Assembly: GCA_001969505.1 (NCBI GenBank)
Contig: LSSK01001191.1
Location: 1-15,039, forward strand
Direction: 5' to 3'
Source: Zancudomyces culisetae
Taxonomy: Eukaryota; Kickxellomycota; Harpellomycetes; Harpellales; Legeriomycetaceae
Length of the DNA: 15,039 nucleotides
Within the stretch, counting starts at the first letter, position 1, and every line of letters starts with the position of its first letter. The position numbers and the translations under genes were made by a program. This document shows positions 9,493 to 15,039 of this stretch, piece by piece. Below the pieces are notes generated by a model, which worked only from the letters and a program-made list of their open reading frames with translations, had not been told where the DNA came from and did no database searches.

Positions 9493-10164
9493 TTATTTAG
9501 ATGCTTTAATTCTCTCTTTCCTTTTGTATTCCACGCGTGTCAAAGGCAAAATCTTTTCTTTTTATCGAGTGGGTGGTCGGATGAACAAAGTTGTTTGCTT
9601 TTGTAGCAATGCTTGAAAGTATGAATTTGAATTGGCTTTTTTCACTAAAAGACAACTCGTTTAAAATTCTGAATCTTTTATGGCGTATCCCAAAAGGTTC
9701 CTAAATAGAGTGCAGTCTTGCAAAAAAATAAATAAATGATAATAAATAAAAGACAGCTTCGTCGCAGTTGTTTGCGTGAGGTTCAAAGCAACAATCTTTA
9801 CTTTTTTCTGTTTTTATGGCCGAGCTGTCTTGATCTTGGATATGCCTCTAGGTTATTTTCAATGGGTCCTCGCATGTATACACTCTTATCGCTTTTTTCT
9901 ACCACGAGTCTTTGATTAGATAACCTTTTTAACAATCTAATTAGAAACAAGATATAGCATGAACTACGTCTCGTCTTGTTCTTTCTATCTTTTCTGTTAG
10001 CTCCAAGTAGTATTGACACCCTTCTACTTTTTTGTTAGTATACTCTTTGATGGTGGTTTGGTTTATTTATTTATTTATATTTCAGAATATCAATATTGCT
10101 TTTTGTTTTATTATTTTCAAAGTAATGTTTTAGGTTTTCGACCATTTATCTTAACTAACCTTAT
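9493..10164. other. AT-rich CYK3 upstream region, no confident gene
   Basis: About 670 bases holding the CYK3 leader and promoter. On the minus strand 10019-9798 is open for 73 codons, but only from GTG, not ATG, and the product is very Lys/Arg-rich and unrecognised. Just upstream, minus strand 10023-10041 reads TACTAAC, then A-rich sequence, then GTAG, which is a textbook branch site and 3' splice site. If real, a spliced gene's last exon would start near 10022. Two frames are open there; one reads GCQYYLELTEKIERTRRDVV and stops soon after. I do not recognise either product. Confidence 0.35.
9533..9538. promoter_or_regulatory. MCB-like ACGCGT box upstream of CYK3
   Basis: A perfect ACGCGT palindrome inside CCACGCGTGTC, about 41-46 bases before the CYK3 start codon. 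ACGCGT is the binding core of the Mbp1/Swi6-type G1/S factor in ascomycetes. Only one copy was seen, and it is close enough to the ATG to lie in the 5' leader, so regulation is an inference. Confidence 0.3.
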
Positions 10165-10497
10165 TTATCGCGAAAGTAAGTTGCACGCAAGTGTATTGTC
10201 AACACAATTCAACCAAGAATTTACATAATTCACGTATAAATAAGTATTGATTTTCGTATTATTGACATTATATAAATTTAGCCAATAAACTGTGTATTTT
10301 AATAGCTTTTTGTTTACCTTAGCTTTGGTCGATTTCCCAAAACTAAATCCGAGATTTACCCAAAAATTAATTGGATAATGGTGTTTTGATACTAAAGTTG
10401 GTGAAAAAAGAATTTCTTGCGGACATTTGCCATAAAGAACTCCGCCATTAATACTTAATAGTCTTACAACTAAATCATCGTAATTAAGATTAAAACT
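10165..10497 (-). other. 110-codon open frame without ATG, possible internal exon
   Basis: On the minus strand, 10497 to 10168 is open for 110 codons, followed by TAA at 10167-10165. It has no ATG of its own. It starts exactly after AATAACCAAGTAG, a plausible 3' splice site very like APC5 intron 10 (AACTACCCAAGTAG). A possible first exon is 10656-10645 (ATG plus three codons) followed by a GTAAAG donor; it joins in phase 0 through a 147-base intron. The first half of the product (for example LLSINGGVLYGKCPQEILF) has ordinary amino-acid usage; the second half is Asn/Tyr-rich. I do not recognise it. In DNA this AT-rich a stretch this long is unlikely but not impossible by chance. It could be a real split gene, a relic or noise. 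Confidence 0.25.
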
Positions 10498-10890
10498 CTA
10501 CTTGGTTATTCGAGTGGTATATTTACAGAGTTGGTTTATAGCTTTGAATAAAGCTGGGGGCTAATCAACCCAATAAAACGACCAAATGATAGTTATATCT
10601 CGGACAAACTCGACACAGTCTAGCCATCTTCATTGTATCTTTACCTTTATTTTCATATCAATATGCTTTTATGGTTTCTTGAGATTGATGGAATGCTTTA
10701 TACGTTATTCTGAGTACAAATCAAATATAATTTTACCAAGATGGTGACCATAGCGCAAATGATAGTAATTATCACTTTTTATATATTAATAATTATATGT
10801 ATTTATCTATCTTTTATAAAAATGACAAGAATGTTCAATGAATTATGCTAATAAAAGCAGAAGTTCGAAAATCAACCACAAAGTTGACAA
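10498..10890. other. AT-rich spacer downstream of the CAP gene
   Basis: Apart from the candidate mini-exon at 10656-10645 there is no gene I can support. It must contain the 3' end region of the minus-strand CAP gene that stops at 10891. A short imperfect hairpin AGCTTT-gaat-AAAGCT lies near 10540-10555. Confidence 0.4.
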
Positions 10891-11625
10891 TTACCTACAA
10901 AAGGCTTGTGAAGAGTACTTATTGTATATTGCCACACCCATCTTACTATAATTGCCCATCATGCTCGCCAAGTGAGGTGGTGAGTTTTTCCACAAATTAA
11001 ACACAGCAGTAGGGTCAGAAGTTCCCCAAGCAACGTTCTCTGCAATGCCTGAGCAATAGGTTACCCCTGATGCGGCAAATCTTTCAAAAAGACCTGGATA
11101 ATTTGAATTTGAATGTGTCATTTGCCCAATCGATGATTGATATGTACTCTGAGCATAACCAACTTTGATTAAGTTGCCGTCAATAACCATTGGAGCCAAA
11201 CCTTTGGTGGCTCGGAGGTTGTTCATTAAGTTTAGGATTGCTTGAGCAAAGTTTAGGGTGTATGGGTCCTTTTCTGGGTTGGCCAGTGTGGGTAATGTAG
11301 ACCCTGTGTTTGTGGTTGACGACGACGACGACGACGATGATGATGATGACGATGATGATGATGATGATGAATTTCCATTTCCACCACTGGTGGTTGTGAC
11401 GGTTCTGGTTTGAAGAACTGTGCTGGTGGTTGTAAGTGTCATATAGCTGATTCTATAATCCGTGATCGTTCTTGTAATCGGTATTGTGTTCGTCACATTT
11501 ATGGTATTGAAGACGTTTACCGTCCTTGTAACAAAAACAGTTTGCGTGGCTTGACCTTGCACGTAGATTGCTTGAATACATAAAATAACCATAAGGTTTA
11601 TTAGGGTGCTTATCGTGCTACTCAT
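10891..11625 (-). CDS. Secreted CAP-domain (SCP/YkwD-type) protein with Ser/Thr stalk
   Basis: 244 residues, ATG at 11625. Residues 1-24 look like a signal peptide (hydrophobic LINLMVILCIQAIYV). Residues 27-80 are Thr/Val-rich with recurring VTRT, ITRT and QTRT motifs, and 86-103 are 18 consecutive serines, so this is a likely O-mannosylated stalk. NVT (43) and NYS (225) are possible N-glycosylation sites. Residues about 121-243 form a CAP domain: LNLMNNLRATKGLAP, MTHSNSN (His171), AENVAWG (Glu196) and WKNSPPHLASMM (His218), which are the usual cavity His/Glu/His positions. C191 and C243 could pair. The pattern NLRA..GL...AENVAWG...NSPPH fits the bacterial-style YkwD/SCP-like class better than yeast Pry proteins (GENLALG, GHFTQVVW). 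Fungal CAP proteins bind sterols or lipids or act at the host surface, but function here is unknown. The end is short, with no WTQ-type last strand. Confidence 0.82.
   Translation of the reverse strand: MSSTISTLINLMVILCIQAIYVQGQATQTVFVTRTVNVFNTINVTNTIPITRTITDYRISYMTLTTTSTVLQTRTVTTTSGGNGNSSSSSSSSSSSSSSSSSSTTNTGSTLPTLANPEKDPYTLNFAQAILNLMNNLRATKGLAPMVIDGNLIKVGYAQSTYQSSIGQMTHSNSNYPGLFERFAASGVTYCSGIAENVAWGTSDPTAVFNLWKNSPPHLASMMGNYSKMGVAIYNKYSSQAFCR
11318..11370 (-). repeat. Trinucleotide (GAC/GAT) repeat encoding poly-Ser
   Basis: About 17 tandem GAC or GAT units on the plus strand, read on the minus strand as 18 TCG or TCA serine codons (residues 86-103) between the Thr-rich stalk and the CAP domain. 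Units alternate in blocks (six GAC, four GAT, one GAC, six GAT), suggesting slippage growth after point changes. The stalk length is probably polymorphic. Confidence 0.9.
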
Positions 11626-11670
11626 TTTTAGCTATTGTGCATATATTGGTTTTTGCTTTCTATAAATATC

Positions 11671-11682
11671 CTTTTTATATAT
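11671..11682 (-). promoter_or_regulatory. TATA box of the CAP gene
   Basis: Minus strand reads ATATATAAAAAG, a strong TATA element, with its core about 47 bases upstream of the CAP start codon at 11625. A second AT-rich element (GATATTTATAG) sits between it and the ATG. A TATA box suits an inducible cell-surface gene; that last point is inference. Confidence 0.45.
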
Positions 11683-14092
11683 TTAATAGTAGATTTGAAT
11701 TATACTTTGATTAGTTTAGAAGCAAGGTTATATTTCTAGGTATAAATACTTAAAAAGTTTACCATAATATTTTTATACACTATCTTGACCATAACAAATA
11801 AACTACTGGTGTGTTTGTGAGAACAAAAGTAAATTGTGAATATATAAGCACAAGCATTTTTCTTATAAGTGATTATGCTACAAATTAACATATTTACACA
11901 CATAAAAAACACATTTAGATAAAACTAAGCTGGGATTCATCTTTGGCAGGAGCTATACCCATATGTCAAATGGCTCGGATTTTCAGTGTATAATCTTATG
12001 CTAAGAGCTTGTGGTATAAAATTAAGATTCTTGTGTCCACCACTTAAGGTATATGTGACCTACCTTTATTAATAGGGTTGGGAATTATTATCATATTGCG
12101 GCTGTGGATCTTTATAAAAAAGAGTATCTAATTAACACGGTATGCGCCGACTAATATAAAAACATTAAATTCATACAACTGTACTTGGTTTCTACAAAAA
12201 AAAAAGACATTTAATCATTTATTTTACAAATGTCATCTTTAAAGTACAAAAAAATGGAGGTAGCTTAGATGTAGCCATGTCAGATTAATTTTTTTCTGCT
12301 GTCACTTGAACTACACATTTAATACTATTATAAAGGTAAAGGTAGGAGTAGTGGTGTTTTCTTTAGCATTTTCGAGATTGTTATTATTTTCAGTAATCTG
12401 CAAATTAATATTGTAGTCACGTTTCACAGAAATTGGTTTATATGGTCTTTTTTTTATAGTCATTGATAAAGAAATATGGTTGATGCTCTCAATGTCGTTT
12501 GTAGAACTTCTCACCAAAACTACTCTTTAGTTCCTATGTGTAACTTTTATTTTTGTAACAAGATTCGAATGATAATGCAATAAGTATATCTAATACATCA
12601 CGCTTTTTGCAAAATTCACAAACTAATTGTTACGCTTTCTCTCTTTACCTTATCTATAAACAAAAATCTATTCTATACGTTTCTGGACTATGAAATACGT
12701 TTGTGAACTTAAACGAACCAGCTTTAGATGTCATTGTTATTATTATTGTTTAACTGATGATCTATCCATGCTTCATCACGTTCTACGTGTCAGCGAACAT
12801 ATTCAACAACAAAAGGCTCAGTAGGTTCAAGATGTAAAAAAAGCTATTTAACAGAAAAAAAACCAAAACATTTGGTATCATTGTTTTATACCATTGGCGC
12901 CTTTAGCGCGCTGCTTTAATACCAGTAAATGCACAAAAAAATGCTATACATTTGCTCTGGGAATTGTCTTCAATTCACTTGGAAATCACGTAAAAAAATT
13001 AAATTCTGTTTTTGTCGTTCATGCTTTCCTATATTCGGCTCATATATTAAGCTAATAGCTTATTCGTGGTAGACAAAGCTTTATAGGTGATGTTTTATGA
13101 ACTAAAGACGGATTAATGTGAGTTGGTGAGATTTTATTCATCACCCGCGACCCCTCCCCTCCCTAAAAAAACCAATAAGGATTAAATCGAAATCAATAGT
13201 CTATTACAGCATCTCCAAGAGTTAAGATGTATCGTATATAAAATAACTGTTTTTGTCGTGATTATTGCCATAGTGGCAGTAAAAAATATTATTTTAAGTA
13301 CCCGCTTAATAAGGTAAGCAAGCGCAAAGCTAGTTGACAATGGTTGAAGTAAAGTTTAATTAATGTAGAGAAGGTAGAACGCAAAACTATAAAAAGACCA
13401 ACAAGATCATAGATGGCGTTATGTACATGCATTTAAAAGGCTTATACAATTTCATACCAGAAGTTAGAATAGGTAATTACATAGGATCGGTTATTTTGAT
13501 AGTATGATGCTTTAAATATTCGTTGCTTCTAATGATAGTTAAACAAATAAATGAGAATGATTTAGTTTCAGAAAACTTGGGACTGTGTAATACTGAGATA
13601 TTTACTAAATAAATGGTTAATTTTGATACATTTAAGAATCCATGGTTCAGCCTATATGCATATGTAGATAATAATACCCGGGTAATTAGGAACAAGCCCA
13701 TATCAGTGATTTTACAATTTTAGGTGTACCATATAATACAAATAACAGAATTTTATGTTTTATAAAAACGGGGACAAAAATTAAGGGATCCTCGATGTTC
13801 AAATCAAAATTATTTTAGAAATCGAGTTACTTATTTCTAATCAAACTGTTAGAAATAACTGATGGAGTTTTTTGTAGATATTTTTAGAAAAGTTAAAGAC
13901 TAGATACTATTCAAAGTAGCAAGAAGTATGATAATATTAATAAGGTTAAAACAAAAAGGTGGTGAGGTGAGCATGATTATTAACTTGAAAAATAATGTAT
14001 TAACTCAATTCAAAAAAAAACAAAAAATAATGAAAAAGTAAAAAAAATGCTAGTTTGATTATATAATAACAAACTTTTTTTTTAAATAAATT
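11683..14092. other. 2.4-kb AT-rich region with no supported gene
   Basis: No coding region here convinced me. Short open frames exist on the minus strand: 12517-12311 (68 codons, TTG start, Asn-rich end), 13701-13477 (74 codons, hydrophobic) and a 32-codon hydrophobic ATG frame at 12881-12783 just after GTATAAAAC. None has a recognisable product. Features seen are a G-quadruplex motif (13144-13163), an odd-length palindrome TAAGCTA-a-TAGCTTA near 13049-13063, a small TGCCA-tag-TGGCA hairpin near 13266-13278, and A-tracts just before the tRNA. The left part must contain the CAP gene promoter. An origin, an unannotated ncRNA or decayed mobile DNA are possible. Confidence 0.45.
13144..13163 (-). 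other. G-quadruplex motif
   Basis: On the minus strand this reads GGG-A-GGGG-A-GGGG-TCGC-GGG: four G-runs of at least three with loops of 1, 1 and 4 bases, meeting the standard intramolecular G4 rule. It is an isolated GC-rich island in otherwise AT-rich non-coding DNA. Confidence 0.75.
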
Positions 14093-14174
14093 GGTGAGAT
14101 GGCCGAGTGGTCCAAGGCGTCACGTTCAGGTCGTGGTCTCGAAAGAGGCGTGGGTTCGAACCCCACTCTCATCA
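14093..14174 (+). tRNA. tRNA-Leu, anticodon CAG
   Basis: 82 bases, full cloverleaf. The acceptor arms GGTGAGA and TCTCATC pair (one G-U), followed by discriminator A at 14174. The D arm is GCC...GGC, the anticodon stem TCACG/CGTGG has loop TTCAGGT with anticodon CAG at 14127-14129, a class II variable arm has stem CTC-GAAA-GAG, and the T arm is GTGGG-TTCGAAC-CCCAC. A box (TGGCCGAGTGG) and B box (GGTTCGAAC) are present; there is no intron. U33 and A73 are leucine-like. The CUG-reassigned serine tRNA of Candida has G33 and discriminator G, which argues that CUG is read as leucine here. Confidence 0.95.
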
Positions 14175-14178
14175 TTAC

Positions 14179-14182
14179 TTTT
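14179..14182 (+). terminator. RNA polymerase III terminator of tRNA-Leu
   Basis: TTTT on the coding strand five bases after the mature 3' end, the normal Pol III stop; a second TTTT follows at 14187-14190 as backup. Confidence 0.7.
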
Positions 14183-14190
14183 ATTGTTTT

Positions 14191-14603
14191 TAAAGTGCAC
14201 ATGATGGTAGCGCAGCATTTTTGCTAGCGAATCAAGTGCTTCTCAAAACGGCGCGCAATTGCTAGCTAGATCATGGTTGTCAATAATAAGTCGGGAAAAC
14301 GTTAGAATGCCAGTGAGATCTAAGGAACTGTAGATATCGAAGAGTGGCTGGAGCATCCTTTACATAAAAATATACTTTTTATAGTATGGATTATTATTAG
14401 TATAACAATATATCAATATGAGGTAGACTAAATTTAACAACGAGCAAAACTGTCCAAATGAGTCACAATTTGAGTATAGCTGATTATACGAGCTATACTC
14501 GGCTCTCTTAACTTTGTAAAAAAACTTTTCTTCTGAATCAACCAATCAGATTGCAGCGTTTTTTAAGATAAGTATACAGTTTTTAACAGCAAATTCAGCA
14601 ACA
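14191..14603. other. Spacer between the tRNA and the partial right-edge gene
   Basis: About 410 bases that should hold the promoter and leader of the frame starting at 14604. It contains TGGTAGCGCAGC at 14205-14216 (resembles the initiator-tRNA primer-binding site of Ty elements), a GCGCGC core at 14251-14256 and a perfect inverted repeat at 14472-14500. Minus-strand 14545-14360 is open for 61 codons from TTG, with no recognisable product. Confidence 0.4.
14472..14500. repeat. Perfect inverted repeat, 10-base arms, 9-base loop
   Basis: GAGTATAGCT at 14472-14481 and its exact complement AGCTATACTC at 14491-14500. It lies about 104 bases before the ATG at 14604, so it could be an operator-like dimer site or an RNA hairpin in the leader. 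Confidence 0.75.
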
Positions 14604-15039
14604 ATGGAGGGGGATGAGGAAACGAGGGGTGACAGAACCGACACCGGTAACGTCAACAAGCGACAGCGGTTGGACTACCGCCAAGCAATCATGAAAAATG
14701 CGCACGATGCGCATTCAAATGGACCCAATTTGGGGAGACCTTTTAGTGCCGAAACAGGAAGGCGTAAGAAGCCATACAAAGCTATTATGGTGAGTGACAG
14801 GGATCAGTATGGGGAAAGATCCGTTTACCACCTCCATAATGGGGGTAATGAAAGATTAGTAAGAAAATTATCTATTAGAGGATCCGACTACAAGCTCGGT
14901 GTAAGTTGGGCCCAATTCGAAGGGTACCACGATCAAGACCTGATAACACTCATGCGCTTTATGAAGGACTATTTCGGGTTTGTGGAACACGATAAATTCA
15001 ACAAAGTAACGTACTTCACTTTTGAAGACGTGGAGACAG
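14604..15039 (+). CDS. Unrecognised protein, 5' part only
   Basis: ATG at 14604, open for 145 codons to the window edge, so the 3' end is missing. The first about 60 residues are charged and probably disordered (MEGDEETRGDRTDTGNVNKR, then a basic GRRKKPYK). From about residue 60 the chain looks folded: an aromatic-rich segment with YHLHNGGNERL, GVSWAQFEGYHDQDLITLMR and FVEHDKFNKVTYFTF. I do not recognise a family. Its G+C is visibly higher than the flanking DNA, it starts 430 bases after a tRNA gene, and no intron is needed so far. Two possibilities are the first gene (Gag-like) of a retrotransposon, since such elements favour tRNA neighbourhoods, or an ordinary well-expressed host gene. No zinc knuckle, protease or polymerase motif is visible in the part present. 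Confidence 0.6.
   Translation, partial: MEGDEETRGDRTDTGNVNKRQRLDYRQAIMKNAHDAHSNGPNLGRPFSAETGRRKKPYKAIMVSDRDQYGERSVYHLHNGGNERLVRKLSIRGSDYKLGVSWAQFEGYHDQDLITLMRFMKDYFGFVEHDKFNKVTYFTFEDVET

Noticed and set aside
3836-9616. Many plus-strand open frames of 60-176 codons across this span
   Set aside because: They lie antisense to the long CYK3 frame and result from its biased low-complexity codons; none has a recognisable product.
10013-10228. 71-codon plus-strand frame
   Set aside because: Phe/Tyr-rich translation of AT-rich DNA with no family resemblance.
12311-12517. 68-codon minus-strand frame ending in an Asn/Thr-rich tail
   Set aside because: TTG start only and no upstream exon I could join; an acceptor-like AACTAAAGAGTAG precedes it, but this is too weak to call.
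13477-13701. 74-codon minus-strand ATG frame, hydrophobic
   Set aside because: No recognisable domain, no signals around it, and a length expected by chance in AT-rich DNA.
14205-14216. Primer-binding site of an LTR retrotransposon
   Set aside because: The upstream LTR would have to contain the intact tRNA gene, and no TG...CA terminal repeat was found; kept only as part of a finding.

Overview
The window reads as nuclear DNA of an AT-rich ascomycete fungus, probably yeast-like. The evidence is spliceosomal introns with TAAC-type branch sites close to the 3' splice site, a CYK3 cytokinesis gene (SH3 plus transglutaminase-like fold), an APC5 anaphase-promoting-complex gene, a secreted CAP-domain protein and a eukaryotic tRNA with internal promoter boxes. 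The tRNA is Leu(CAG) with U33 and discriminator A. CTG codons in CYK3 and APC5 fall at hydrophobic positions, so CUG most likely means leucine here. I cannot name the species.

Layout. 38-3366 (minus) is an APC5 homologue broken into about 12 exons; it is easily missed because no single exon encodes more than about 183 residues. By hand I assembled an uninterrupted 633-codon reading frame through 11 introns. 3367-3630 is its promoter, which also holds the 3' end of the next gene. 3631-9492 (minus) is CYK3, one uninterrupted frame of 1953 codons with recognisable N- and C-terminal domains and a huge low-complexity middle. 9493-10890 is AT-rich and has no confident gene, but it holds a 110-codon open frame bounded by splice-like signals. 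10891-11625 (minus) is a secreted Thr/Ser-rich protein with a CAP domain of the YkwD type. 11626-14092 is about 2.4 kb with no gene I can support; it contains a G-quadruplex motif. 14093-14174 (plus) is tRNA-Leu(CAG). 14604-15039 (plus) is the start of an unrecognised reading frame with clearly higher G+C than its surroundings, preceded by a perfect inverted repeat, and running off the window.

How the genes relate. APC5 (mitotic exit) and CYK3 (septum and actomyosin ring) both serve late cell division. They are separate transcription units on the same strand, and I see no evidence of joint regulation beyond a single ACGCGT box just upstream of CYK3. The clearest unusual points are the extreme intron load of APC5 beside an intronless 5.9-kb CYK3, the loss of two of the three transglutaminase catalytic positions in CYK3, the bacterial-style CAP domain, the possible hidden split gene at 9.8-10.7 kb, and the compositionally foreign partial gene at the right edge.
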